Assembly: GCF_009739465.1 (NCBI RefSeq)
Contig: NZ_WHOM01000073.1
Coordinates: forward strand, 8,824 to 43,329
DNA length: 34,506 bases
Origin: Streptomyces apocyni
Lineage (GTDB): Bacteria; Actinomycetota; Actinomycetes; Streptomycetales; Streptomycetaceae
Direction: 5' to 3'
A program made the position numbers and the translations under genes. This document shows positions 7,831 to 16,954 of this stretch, in pieces. The notes beneath the pieces are model-generated. The model saw only the letters and a list, made by a program, of their open reading frames with translations, did no database searches and was not told where the DNA came from. Every line of letters starts with the position of its first letter. The first letter of the stretch is position 1.

Positions 7831-8640
7831 ATGCATCTACCCGCGGGCAGTACGGCCAGTGGGCCATACGCGCTGGACATCGATCCCAAGCGGGCCGGTT
7901 GGGGGTACGCCAGCCTGCGGGTCATCGAGCTGCCGCCCGGCGGCAGCCATCAGCTGGCCACCGGGGACAGCGAGTGGATTGTGCTGCCGCTCAGTGGTGG
8001 ATGTACCGTACAGGTGAATGGTGAGTTCTATGAACTCCTGGGTAGGGAAAGCGTGTTCAGTGGGATCAGCGACTTCGCGTACGTACCACGCGACGCCCAC
8101 GCCCAGATCGCCTCCGGCGCGGGAGGCCGTTTCGCCCTGGCAGGAGCGAAGTGCGAGCGCAGACTCCCCGCCCGCTACGGCCCCGCGCCGGAGGTCCCCG
8201 TCGAGCAGCGGGGCAGCGGCGACTGCGCCCGCGAGGTGCACAACTTCGGGGCGGCGGGCGTCTTTGCCTGCGACCGGCTGATCGCCGTCGAGGTGCTGAC
8301 GCCGGGCGGCAACTGGTCCTCGTACCCGCCGCACAAGCACGACGAGCACCGGCCAGGCGAGGAAGCCGAGCTGGAGGAGATCTACTACTTCGAGATCGCG
8401 GACGAGCAAGGGCGCCCAGGCCTCGGCTACCAGCGCGTGTCGCCGTCCAGGCCGGGCGGCGCCGATCTGCTCGCCGAAGTCCGCAGTGGCGACGCGGTGC
8501 TGGTGCCCGACGGCTGGCACGGACCGTCCATCGCCCAGCCGGGCCATCCCATGTACTACCTGAACGTCATGGCGGGTCCGGGCGACGAGCGCGCCTGGCG
8601 GATCAGCTTCCACCCCGACCACTTGGAGGGATACCGGTGA
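7831..8640 (+). CDS. iolB: 5-deoxy-glucuronate isomerase (IolB)
   Basis: This 269-residue bicupin-type enzyme isomerises 5-deoxy-D-glucuronate to 5-dehydro-2-deoxy-D-gluconate, the IolC substrate. The metal-binding cupin motif PPHKHDEH (His168, His170, His173) is clear, followed by the acidic EELEEIYYFEI-like segment and DGWHGPS. A TTG-initiated extension from 7816 is open, but ATG 7831 has GGGGAG five bases upstream and starts at MHLPAG, where the conserved family region begins. It lies 36 bases after iolC, and its stop overlaps the iolD start as GTGA, indicating translational coupling. Confidence 0.92.
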   Translation: MHLPAGSTASGPYALDIDPKRAGWGYASLRVIELPPGGSHQLATGDSEWIVLPLSGGCTVQVNGEFYELLGRESVFSGISDFAYVPRDAHAQIASGAGGRFALAGAKCERRLPARYGPAPEVPVEQRGSGDCAREVHNFGAAGVFACDRLIAVEVLTPGGNWSSYPPHKHDEHRPGEEAELEEIYYFEIADEQGRPGLGYQRVSPSRPGGADLLAEVRSGDAVLVPDGWHGPSIAQPGHPMYYLNVMAGPGDERAWRISFHPDHLEGYR

Positions 8641-10541
8641 AGCCACAGACAGCGGTGAAACCGGTGAATACGGTGAAACTCACCGTCGCCCAGGCGCTGG
8701 TGGCGTTTCTCGCGCGCCAGTACACCGAGCGGGACGGCGTCCGGCAGCGGCTGATCACCGCCACCTGGGGCATCTTCGGACACGGCAACGTGGCCGGGAT
8801 CGGGCAGGCGCTGGTCGAGTACCGCGACGAGATGCCGTACCACCAGGGCCGCAACGAACAGGCCATGGTGCACGCGGCCGTCGGGTACGCCCGCCACAGG
8901 CGCAGGCTCTCCGCGCACGCGGTCACGACGTCGATCGGGCCCGGCGCGACCAATCTGGTCACCGGCGCGGCCCTGGCCACCATCAACCACATCCCCGTAC
9001 TGCTGCTGCCCGGGGACACCTTCGCCACCCGGCCCGCCGACCCGGTGCTCCAGCAGCTCGAAGTGCCGTACGCGGGTGATGTGTCGGTCAACGACTGCCT
9101 GCGCCCGGTGTCGCGGTACTTCGACCGGGTCACCCGCCCCGAGGCGCTGATCCCGGCCGCGCTGGCGGCGATGCGGGTGCTGACGGACCCGGCGCAGACG
9201 GGCGCGGTGACGCTGGCGCTGCCGCAGGACGTACAGGCCGAGGCGTACGACTGGCCCGAGGAGTTCCTCGCCGAGCGGGTGTGGGGCGTACGCCGCCCGG
9301 CTCCCGATCCGCGCGAGCTCGCGGCGGCCGTGCGGGCGGTACGGGAGTCCCGCCGCCCGCTGATCGTCGCGGGGGGCGGCGTCCGGCACAGTGAGGCGGA
9401 GTCCGCACTCGGGGCGCTGGCCGACGCGACCGGTATCCCGGTGGCGTCGACCCAGGCGGGCAAGGGCTCGCTCACCTTCGACCACCCCGCCGACCTGGGC
9501 GGCATCGGCCACACCGGCACCGCGACGGCCGACGCGCTGGCCCGTACCGCCGACCTGGTGATCGGGGTCGGGACCCGGTACACCGACTTCACCACCGCCT
9601 CGGGCACGCTGTTCGGCGAGCGGGCCCGGTTCGTCAACCTCAACATCACCGGGTTCGACGGTCACAAGATGGGCGCCCTGCCGCTGGTCGCCGATGCCCT
9701 TACCGGGCTTGAAGCGCTCACCGAGGCCCTGCGCACCGCCGTCCACCACGTCGACCCCGCCTACGAAGCCGAGTACACCGACCACAAGGCCCGCTGGGAA
9801 CGCCAGGTCGACGCCGCCTACGCCACCCCTGACCCGGACGCCCGCCCCACCCAGGCCCAGGTGCTCGGCCTGCTCGACGAGCTGGTCACCGGCGACGACG
9901 TGATCATCAACGCGGCCGGTTCACTCCCCGGCGACCTGCACAAACTCTGGCGCACCCGCTCCAGCGGCCAGTACCACGTCGAGTACGGCTACTCCTGCAT
10001 GGGCTACGAGATCCCCGCCGCCATCGGGGTGGGGCTGGCCGACTCCGGGCGGCCCGTCTGGGCGCTGGTCGGGGACGGGACGTATCTGATGATGCCCACC
10101 GAAATCGTCACCGCCGTACAGGAGGGGATCGCCATCAAGGTGGTGATCCTGCAGAACCACGGGTACGCGTCCATCGGCGGGCTCTCCGAGGCCGTCGGCG
10201 GTGAGCGGTTCGGCACCGCCTACCGGTTCCGGGCGGACGACGGTACGTACACCGGCGCGCCGCTGCCCGTCGATCTCGCCGCCAACGCGGCCAGCCTGGG
10301 GATGCGCGTGATCCGCGCCCAAACGGTTCGTGACCTGCGCGAAGCGCTGCGCGAGGCACGGGCGGCCACGGGCCCCACAGGTGTCTATGTGGAGACCGAA
10401 ACGGCAGACACAGTGTCGGGCGTGCCGCCCGCACAGGCGTGGTGGGATGTTCCCGTAGCCGAGACCGCGCGCCGCACGCCCGCGGTCACGGCACGCGAAG
10501 AGTACGACCGGCATGTCACCACCCGACGCCGTCACCTGTGA
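8637..10541 (+). CDS. iolD: 3D-(3,5/4)-trihydroxycyclohexane-1,2-dione acylhydrolase (IolD)
   Basis: This 634-residue thiamine-diphosphate enzyme opens the inositol-derived ring dione to give 5-deoxy-D-glucuronate. The N-terminal pyrimidine-binding domain has GRNEQAM with the cofactor-activating Glu74. The middle domain is acetolactate-synthase-like. The C-terminal pyrophosphate-binding motif starts at GDGTYLMM (about residue 479) and runs to the NHGYAS segment. The frame is open far upstream (to 8151), but that part overlaps iolB. GTG 8637 has GGAGGG six bases before it and overlaps the iolB stop by four bases. Length matches known IolD proteins (about 620-645). The operon order B-D puts the ring-opening enzyme beside the isomerase that uses its product. 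Confidence 0.94.
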   Translation: MKPQTAVKPVNTVKLTVAQALVAFLARQYTERDGVRQRLITATWGIFGHGNVAGIGQALVEYRDEMPYHQGRNEQAMVHAAVGYARHRRRLSAHAVTTSIGPGATNLVTGAALATINHIPVLLLPGDTFATRPADPVLQQLEVPYAGDVSVNDCLRPVSRYFDRVTRPEALIPAALAAMRVLTDPAQTGAVTLALPQDVQAEAYDWPEEFLAERVWGVRRPAPDPRELAAAVRAVRESRRPLIVAGGGVRHSEAESALGALADATGIPVASTQAGKGSLTFDHPADLGGIGHTGTATADALARTADLVIGVGTRYTDFTTASGTLFGERARFVNLNITGFDGHKMGALPLVADALTGLEALTEALRTAVHHVDPAYEAEYTDHKARWERQVDAAYATPDPDARPTQAQVLGLLDELVTGDDVIINAAGSLPGDLHKLWRTRSSGQYHVEYGYSCMGYEIPAAIGVGLADSGRPVWALVGDGTYLMMPTEIVTAVQEGIAIKVVILQNHGYASIGGLSEAVGGERFGTAYRFRADDGTYTGAPLPVDLAANAASLGMRVIRAQTVRDLREALREARAATGPTGVYVETETADTVSGVPPAQAWWDVPVAETARRTPAVTAREEYDRHVTTRRRHL

Positions 10542-10551
10542 GGAGTACGTC

Positions 10552-12054
<1,503 letters not shown>

Positions 12055-12125
12055 GGCACCTGGGGCCACAGGACCAGGCCCGGGCTCGGCCCCCAGGCTC
12101 GGGCGCGGGCCACATGAGAACGGAA

Positions 12126-12170
12126 CCAAGCCCAGGTCGGCGGTCGTGCGTGCCGCCGATCTTGGCTTGG
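12126..12170. terminator. Bidirectional hairpin between mmsA and the lipoprotein gene
   Basis: Arms at 12126-12143 and 12153-12170 are complementary over 18 bases with two mismatches, with a 9-base loop. It stands in the 132-base gap between two convergent genes, 72 bases after the mmsA stop and 17 bases before the lipoprotein stop, so it probably terminates both. Confidence 0.7.
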
Positions 12171-12186
12171 CCGTCCTCCCGCAGGC

Positions 12187-13056
12187 TTAGCCCTGCGCGT
12201 CACCTTGCATGCCGCCCTGCACACTGCCTTGCACGCCGCCCTGAGCCCCACCTTGTCCGGCCTTGACCTCGTCGGTCACGTCGCCGGTCTCGGCGGCGGG
12301 CGGTGCCGTGATCTTCTTGGCGGCGCCGAACTTCTCGAAGTCCATCGTCACCGTCATGGCGCCCATCTTCTGCTTGATCCGGACCGGCAGGTCCTTGCCG
12401 TCCACCCAGATCTCGATGTCGATCTCGGCGTTCCCGGCGAGCTGGCCCATCGCCGAGTCGTTGTCGAGACCGAAGGCGGTCTGCGGGAGCGCCGCCTTGT
12501 AGTGCGTCGCCTTCCTGCCGCCGACCGTCTCCTCACCGAGGTTCTCGACGTCGTTCGCGTGCTTGATACCGCGCAGCCCGGCCGTCGGGTCCGCGTTCTG
12601 CGACTGGAGGTTCGCGGACGCCTCGTCGCCCATCACCGCGGACGCGTCTATCTTCATCCACTGCTTGCCCTGAAGCGGGCCGCTCGGCTGCGGGTTCACC
12701 TTGTAGTAGTACGAACCGTCGACGAACAGCGACCGGACGGTGTCGCCGGAGACGAGCGCCTGCATGCCCGATGCCTTGGCGTCCATCTCGACGTCAAAGC
12801 CGAGGCCGTCGCCCCAGGTGTAGGTGCCGTCCATGGAGATCGGCTGGCCGTTGCCGAGATCCGTGGCCATGGAGACCTCGGCGGACCCCATCTTGTCCGT
12901 CTTGGTCGTGGCGCGCAGGAGCGCTGCCGGAACGGCGCTGCCAGCCTTCTCCTTGACGCCTTCGGCCGTCTCCTTGACGGAGTCGGAGCCGCAGGCCGTC
13001 GCGCCCGCCGCGATCGTGACGGCTGCCGCGCAGGCCACGAGGGTCCGCATCTTCAT
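12187..13056 (-). CDS. Secreted lipoprotein, LppX/LolA-like fold (probable)
   Basis: This 289-residue protein has an N-terminal lipoprotein signal: basic start, hydrophobic core and a lipobox ending ATAC with the lipidated Cys22. It is therefore expected on the outer face of the cytoplasmic membrane. The body (about residues 35-250) has alternating beta-rich segments with VDGSYYYK, MKIDAS and WVDGKDLPVRIK. This pattern is common in actinobacterial LppX/LprG- or LolA-like proteins that bind lipids or sense the envelope. The C-terminus is an unusual five-fold Gly-x-x-Gln repeat. ATG 13056 has a GGGGTGG-like site upstream; ATG 13050 is an alternative. Its function is not known from sequence, and no partner is encoded beside it. 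Confidence 0.8.
   Translation of the reverse strand: MKMRTLVACAAAVTIAAGATACGSDSVKETAEGVKEKAGSAVPAALLRATTKTDKMGSAEVSMATDLGNGQPISMDGTYTWGDGLGFDVEMDAKASGMQALVSGDTVRSLFVDGSYYYKVNPQPSGPLQGKQWMKIDASAVMGDEASANLQSQNADPTAGLRGIKHANDVENLGEETVGGRKATHYKAALPQTAFGLDNDSAMGQLAGNAEIDIEIWVDGKDLPVRIKQKMGAMTVTMDFEKFGAAKKITAPPAAETGDVTDEVKAGQGGAQGGVQGSVQGGMQGDAQG
12193..12252 (-). repeat. Five 12-base units encoding (G-x-x-Q)5
   Basis: Read on the minus strand, five consecutive imperfect 12-base units encode GGAQ-GGVQ-GSVQ-GGMQ-GDAQ at the very C-terminus of the lipoprotein. The protein repeat is more regular than the DNA, since third positions and the two variable codons differ, so selection on the peptide is possible. 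Confidence 0.75.
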
Positions 13057-13196
13057 GTCTGTCCACCCCTGGATGTCTGTGAACTCGTCTGTGGACCCGT
13101 CTGAGAGCCACCGCGAGCCACGTCGGTGAGTTCGCCTCTGATTCTCCTGTGTGTCCGCGGCGGACTCTAGTAGAGAGGTCGGACACTCGATCGAGC

Positions 13197-13225
13197 CGGG
13201 GACTGCCGGAACCCGGCAGTCCCCG
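13197..13225 (-). terminator. Perfect 13-bp stem terminator after the AfsA-like gene
   Basis: Arms CGGGGACTGCCGG (13197-13209) and its exact complement (13213-13225) enclose a 3-base loop. The hairpin lies 9 bases past the stop of the minus-strand AfsA-like gene and separates the autoregulator locus from the lipoprotein gene. Confidence 0.8.
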
Positions 13226-13233
13226 AGTCTGGG

Positions 13234-14202
13234 TCAGGCCGGCACCGCGGTGGTGACGGTGGAGGTGAAGACGGTCTCGCCCTCTTGATGGGCCCTCACC
13301 ACCAGGCCGCTGTTCAGGCCGGTGGGGTCGTCCGCGGGGTACTCGGCCTCGATCCAGCAGGGGCTACCGAACTCGACGTACCGGGAGAAGGTGCTGTGCA
13401 CGGACGTGGGCAGCAGCGGGGCGTCGCCCGGTGCCATCGCGTGCGCCACCTGTCGGGCGGCCTCCAGCAGGACCATTCCGGGGACGTGGTCGACGTAGTG
13501 GTCGAAAAGGACGGGGTGTTGGGTGTCGACCCGCAGTTGCCAGCACCGCGGGTGAGCGGCGGGCCCCAGGACGACGTCTGAGCCAGACGAGCGGCCAACC
13601 CGGGCGGGTGGGACGGGGGTGCCGGGGAGCAGCGGCACAGCGGCGGTCGCCAACCGCGCACCACGCAGCCTGCGGTAGAGCTCCGGCGATGCGCAGGTGT
13701 AGCCGAGGCCGCCGGTCGCGATGACCCGCCCGTCGTGGCGGATCGCGACCTCGTAGCGCAGTCCTGTCAGCCTGGTGCCGCGCCTGCGAATCTCGCTACA
13801 GACGACGTCAAGTTCGAGGTCAGCAGGACGGGCCCCGATGGCCAGGTGCCCTGGTATGACCGTGTAGTTGAGATCCCACATCAGGAACTGGTGGTCGAGG
13901 GGTACCCCAAAGGCTGAGTGGCCCAGCAGGGTGCCTACCTGCCGAATCGTTTCGGCGGCCAGCATTGGGTCGTAGTGACCCGATACGGGGGCGAAGAAGC
14001 TGTGGGCTCGCGGCCACTGCGCCGATATCACGTAGTGGTCGTCGGCGAGCTGCCGGCAACCCGTCAGGAAGACCTCGGCCACGGCGGCGCGGTGGACCAG
14101 CTGCCGGGGCACCGTCGAGGTGAGAGTGGAGTGCGAAGGCTCGGCGAGAGCGGAGCCTAAGGCGAGTGAATGGTCGTGTGTGGCAGCAAGCGTCTGCGTC
14201 AT
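13234..14202 (-). CDS. AfsA/ScbA-family gamma-butyrolactone autoregulator synthase
   Basis: This 322-residue protein has the two AfsA hotdog repeats of GBL synthases such as AfsA, ScbA and BarX. These condense a beta-ketoacyl-ACP with dihydroxyacetone phosphate, the first committed step to GBL or butenolide signals. The N-terminal repeat has LVHRAAVAEVFL and HSFFAPVSGHYDPMLAAETIRQ. The C-terminal repeat has LRVDTQHPVLFDHYVDHVPG followed by MVLLEAARQ, with Glu247 at the conserved catalytic-type position. The reading frame continues upstream to 14373, but ATG 14202 has AGGGGGAAG just before it and starts at the family's usual place. Leu15 is a rare TTA codon (14158-14160), so expression may need the bldA tRNA. 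An ARE-type operator lies 57 bases upstream of the start. The product's acyl chain cannot be predicted. Confidence 0.93.
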   Translation of the reverse strand: MTQTLAATHDHSLALGSALAEPSHSTLTSTVPRQLVHRAAVAEVFLTGCRQLADDHYVISAQWPRAHSFFAPVSGHYDPMLAAETIRQVGTLLGHSAFGVPLDHQFLMWDLNYTVIPGHLAIGARPADLELDVVCSEIRRRGTRLTGLRYEVAIRHDGRVIATGGLGYTCASPELYRRLRGARLATAAVPLLPGTPVPPARVGRSSGSDVVLGPAAHPRCWQLRVDTQHPVLFDHYVDHVPGMVLLEAARQVAHAMAPGDAPLLPTSVHSTFSRYVEFGSPCWIEAEYPADDPTGLNSGLVVRAHQEGETVFTSTVTTAVPA

Positions 14203-14258
14203 GACTTCCCCCTGAAGGACCTGACCGAATAGGCATGTGCTGCGCCCTGCCCGATGAA

Positions 14259-14282
14259 AGATACGTACTCCTCGGTTTGATT
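14259..14282 (+). promoter_or_regulatory. ARE-type GBL-receptor operator, synthase promoter
   Basis: The 24-base element starts AGATACGTAC and ends CGGTTTGATT, matching the known autoregulatory element pattern (AnATACnnAC...GGTTT). It sits between the possible -35 and -10 of the AfsA-like gene, so bound receptor should block transcription. Confidence 0.75.
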
Positions 14283-14490
14283 CGCAACAGATTCCGTGGC
14301 TGAGGTTTGATGGTGGCGCGCACCTCGCGACACGGAGATCTGGAAGCGCATCGTCCGATTCGCTCAGCAACACCCCTGGGTATCCTGGTCATTGGGGTGT
14401 GCGGGTTCGCGTGGCGCATGGGGGAAGTTTACGGATCAACAAGAGTGAGGGCTTGGCTGGAAGGTTGTGTCGACACCTTTCCGGAGCGTA

Positions 14491-14514
14491 ACATCCGTAC
14501 TCCCCGGTTTTTAT
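14491..14514 (+). promoter_or_regulatory. ARE-type operator, HAD gene promoter
   Basis: The element starts ACATCCGTAC and continues TCCCCGGTTTTTAT. It shares the core CGTACTCC-n-CGGTTT with the synthase ARE 232 bases away. It ends 20 bases before the HAD start codon and overlaps the likely -10 region. Confidence 0.7.
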
Positions 14515-14534
14515 TGGCGTGACTGGAGAATGCT

Positions 14535-15227
14535 GTGGATCACGTGGAGCAGCTGCGGCTCGCCGCTGTGAACATCGACGGAGTACTCCTGAACGACACG
14601 TTCAGTCCCGTTATCCACCAGTTCATCACTCGGCGCGGCGGTCGCTACGACGCGGCCGTGGAGCGGGAGATCTTCTCCCAGCCTCAGCGTGTCGCCTGCC
14701 GCGCGCTCGGCGCCGCCGCCGGACTCGACCTGACCGAGGACGAGATCCTGGCGGCCTACTTCGCGGAGCGGGACGCCTACCTCGCGGACGAGCCGATCCG
14801 TGTCTTGGACGGGGCCGTTGAACTCCTGCACAGGCTGCGCTCTTTGGGGCTGTGGACGGTGTGTTACGGCGGCTTGGACAAGACCCACTTCGACCGCCAT
14901 GCGGGCGAGCTCGCCGAACTCTTCGACGGTCCGCGGTACGTCTGCACCAACGACTTCCGCCCGGGGGTCGCGGAGATCACCACCGAGGTGTTCTCACTCC
15001 ACTTCGACCAGGTGGTGTTCATCGACGACGTGGCGCGCGTCGCCGAGACAGCCAAAGAGCTCGACGTGCCGTTCATAGGCCATCCCAGCGACTTCGCGCA
15101 CGGCTTCCAGCGCCAGTTGATGCGCGAGGCCGGCGTGCGGCATCTTGTGGACTCGCTGGCGGGCATTGACGAGCACCTCCTGCGCACCGTGGACAGGGAG
15201 GCGGCCACGGGCACCGCCTGGACCTGA
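14535..15227 (+). CDS. HAD-superfamily protein of the autoregulator locus, degenerate catalytic motifs
   Basis: This 230-residue protein has the HAD (haloacid dehalogenase-like) Rossmann/cap layout. Phosphatases of this type accompany AfsA homologues in some butenolide clusters and could remove the phosphate left from dihydroxyacetone phosphate. However, motif I reads VNIDGVLL: the nucleophilic Asp is Asn13, while Asp15 remains. Motif II (VCYGGLDK, Gly112-Gly113) lacks the usual Ser/Thr. Motif III has Arg142 (NDFRPG) instead of Lys. Motif IV FIDDVA (Asp164-Asp165) is intact. It may thus be a non-hydrolytic or alternative-chemistry member. GTG 14535 is chosen with GGAGA six bases upstream. It is followed after 52 bases by the SDR gene and is probably co-transcribed with it. 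The family call is firm; the activity is open. Confidence 0.85.
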   Translation: MDHVEQLRLAAVNIDGVLLNDTFSPVIHQFITRRGGRYDAAVEREIFSQPQRVACRALGAAAGLDLTEDEILAAYFAERDAYLADEPIRVLDGAVELLHRLRSLGLWTVCYGGLDKTHFDRHAGELAELFDGPRYVCTNDFRPGVAEITTEVFSLHFDQVVFIDDVARVAETAKELDVPFIGHPSDFAHGFQRQLMREAGVRHLVDSLAGIDEHLLRTVDREAATGTAWT

Positions 15228-15279
15228 GGGCCCGTCTCTGAGCGCCCTGCCGATTCAGTCCCGTTACGGAGGAATGACC

Positions 15280-16050
15280 ATGACTGAGGACCACCGCCTG
15301 CTGCCCGCCAAGGTCGCCCTGATCACCGGCGCGAGCAGCGGCATCGGGGCCGCGGCCGCCCGGGTGTTCGCGCGCGAGGGGGCCAAGGTGGTGCTCATGG
15401 CCCGCCGCGCGGAGCGGCTCGAGAAGCTCGTCGCCCAGCTGCGCGCCGGTGGGGCCGAGGCCGAGTACGTCGTTGCCGACGTGACGCGGGCGGCGGACAC
15501 GGCCCGGTCAGTGGCCCATGCCGTCTCCCGATTTGGGCGACTGGACGTGGCCTTCAACAACGCCGGTTGGGGGGTGGGGCGCACCCCGCTGCATGAGATG
15601 GGGGACGAGCTCTACGACCAGATCATGGACGTCAACGTGCGCGGGGTGTGGAACTGCCTGCGTGACGAGCTCGCCGCGATGCTGGAGTGCGGCGGCGGCG
15701 CGATAGTCAACAACGCCAGCGTGGGCGGTCTTCTCGCGACCCCGGTGGCGGCGCCCTACGTCGCGTCGAAGCACGCGGTGATCGGCCTCACCAAGGCAGC
15801 CGCCGCGGAGTACGCGGACCGGGGGATCCGCGTCAACGCGGTCGCCCCCGGCACCACGCGGAGCGAGGTGGTGGCGGAGTGGTTCGCAAACAATCCCGGC
15901 ATCGAGGAGGTGCTGCACGCGGCGACACCGCAGCCGCGCACCGCGGAGCCCGAGGAGATCGCCGAGGCCGTGGCCTTTCTCTGTAGTGACCGTGCCTCGT
16001 TCGTCACCGGCGTCACGGTGCCGGTCGACGGCGGTTTCACCATTATTTGA
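15280..16050 (+). CDS. SDR-family reductase, probable autoregulator biosynthesis (BarS1-like role)
   Basis: This 256-residue classical short-chain dehydrogenase/reductase has TGASSGIG for NAD(P)H binding (about residues 13-20), FNNAGWG, catalytic Ser147 (NNASVGG), Tyr160 and Lys164 (YVASK), and the C-terminal PVDGGFTI typical of FabG-like enzymes. GGAGGA abuts ATG 15274 but is ideally spaced from ATG 15280, so 15280 is used. Its place directly after the synthase/HAD pair and before the receptor suggests that it reduces a keto group or butenolide intermediate of the signal. BarS1, which sets the hydroxyl of virginiae butanolide, is an SDR in a comparable locus. A role on the polyketide cannot be excluded. 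Confidence 0.88.
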   Translation: MTEDHRLLPAKVALITGASSGIGAAAARVFAREGAKVVLMARRAERLEKLVAQLRAGGAEAEYVVADVTRAADTARSVAHAVSRFGRLDVAFNNAGWGVGRTPLHEMGDELYDQIMDVNVRGVWNCLRDELAAMLECGGGAIVNNASVGGLLATPVAAPYVASKHAVIGLTKAAAAEYADRGIRVNAVAPGTTRSEVVAEWFANNPGIEEVLHAATPQPRTAEPEEIAEAVAFLCSDRASFVTGVTVPVDGGFTII

Positions 16051-16076
16051 CCGTGTCACGAGGGGTGGCGTTGATT

Positions 16077-16100
16077 ACATACTGACTCGTTGGTTTTAAT
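16077..16100 (+). promoter_or_regulatory. ARE-type operator and promoter of the receptor gene
   Basis: The element starts ACATACTGAC and ends TTGGTTTTAAT. It fills the spacer between TTGATT (16071-16076) and TTTAAT (16095-16100), an 18-base spacing that makes a good promoter. This suggests the receptor represses its own gene, as is common for ArpA/ScbR proteins. Confidence 0.65.
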
Positions 16101-16173
16101 GGCCTGTCCCACATACGTGCGTGGCGCGTATTGATCGCCCGACAGTAAGGGCTTGCACAGTTAGGACAGCCAG

Positions 16174-16854
16174 GTGGCGAAACAGGATCGCGGGATCCGT
16201 ACCCGCCGAGTGATCTTGGAGGCGGCGGCCGAGGTCTTTGAGGAGCGCGGGTACGACGCAGCGAAGATCACCGACATTCTCACGCGAGCAGGGGTGACCA
16301 AGGGAGCGCTGTACTTTCACTTCGACTCCAAGAAGGCCCTGGCACTGGCGGTGCTGGACGCACAGGTGGCCCAAGCCCCCCGGCAACTCCCGCAGGCGTC
16401 TAAGCTGCAGGAGTTCGTTGACCTGGGCATGGTCTTCGCTCATCGCCTCAGCTATGACCCACTGGTCCGCGGCAGCGTCCGGCTCACCTTGGACGACATG
16501 GGGGTGCAGCTCGACCGCAGCGGCCCGTATGTGGCTTGGGCTGAGATCCACACGCGCACGCTTCAGGAGGCAAGGGACCGGGGGGAACTGCTCGCGCATG
16601 TCGACCCGGTCGAGAGTGCCATCCTCCTGGTCGGGGCTTACGCGGGGGTCAACATGATGGCCCGGACGACGAACAAGCGTCACGAGCTGGATCAGCGAGC
16701 CTCGACTCTCTACCGGCACCTGATGCCCAGCATCGCGGTTCCCGCGGTGCTGGCCACGCTCGATATGGCGCCGGGGCGCGGGGCGCGCGCTCTGGCTGAG
16801 GCGGAGGGGACCGCCGCCGTCCGCGACGAGGTGGTTGCACCGGTGGACGGCTGA
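16174..16854 (+). CDS. ArpA/ScbR-type gamma-butyrolactone receptor (TetR family)
   Basis: This 226-residue TetR-family repressor starts MAKQDRGIRTR, very like ScbR and other GBL receptors, with the helix-turn-helix in ITDILTRAGVTKGALYFHF (about residues 30-48). Trp122 (PYVAWAE) matches the conserved ligand-pocket tryptophan of true receptors such as CprB and ScbR. The C-terminal PSIAVPAVLATLDM segment is also shared with them. GTG 16174 has AGGA seven bases upstream. By analogy it binds ARE sites without the signal and releases them when the signal made by the neighbouring synthase is bound. Five candidate sites lie in this locus, including one in its own promoter. It is convergent with the pseudo-receptor gene. 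Confidence 0.92.
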   Translation: MAKQDRGIRTRRVILEAAAEVFEERGYDAAKITDILTRAGVTKGALYFHFDSKKALALAVLDAQVAQAPRQLPQASKLQEFVDLGMVFAHRLSYDPLVRGSVRLTLDDMGVQLDRSGPYVAWAEIHTRTLQEARDRGELLAHVDPVESAILLVGAYAGVNMMARTTNKRHELDQRASTLYRHLMPSIAVPAVLATLDMAPGRGARALAEAEGTAAVRDEVVAPVDG

Positions 16855-16954
16855 GGTTCTGCCTGGGGGCCCTGGCGGCAGACTGGAGAGTCTGTTCGTC
16901 AGGGTTCGGCCAGGTCGATGCGGCGTCCAGCGGACCGGGCAGGCCCGACAGGCC

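Larger units (their letters stand above)
14203..14534. promoter_or_regulatory. Divergent promoter region of the synthase and HAD genes
   Basis: This 332-base region carries one ARE-type operator near each end (14259-14282 and 14491-14514) and no credible small gene. For the synthase (minus strand), a possible -35 TTGCGA (14282-14287) and -10 TATCTT (14258-14263) flank the ARE. For the HAD gene, a possible -35 TTGTGT (14465-14470) and -10 TAACAT (14489-14494) place the ARE at the -10 and start site. Confidence 0.6.

Noticed and set aside
8151..8636. N-terminal extension of IolD
   Set aside because: The frame is open, but this part overlaps iolB fully, is Arg-rich and unlike ThDP enzymes; a well-spaced GTG start at 8637 explains the gene.
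14307..14522. Small open frame in the synthase/HAD intergenic region
   Set aside because: No ribosome binding site, and it runs across the promoter and the ARE of the HAD gene.
16858..16882. Possible bidirectional terminator between the two TetR genes
   Set aside because: Only six paired bases (TCTGCC/GGCAGA) around a long loop; too weak to list as a feature.
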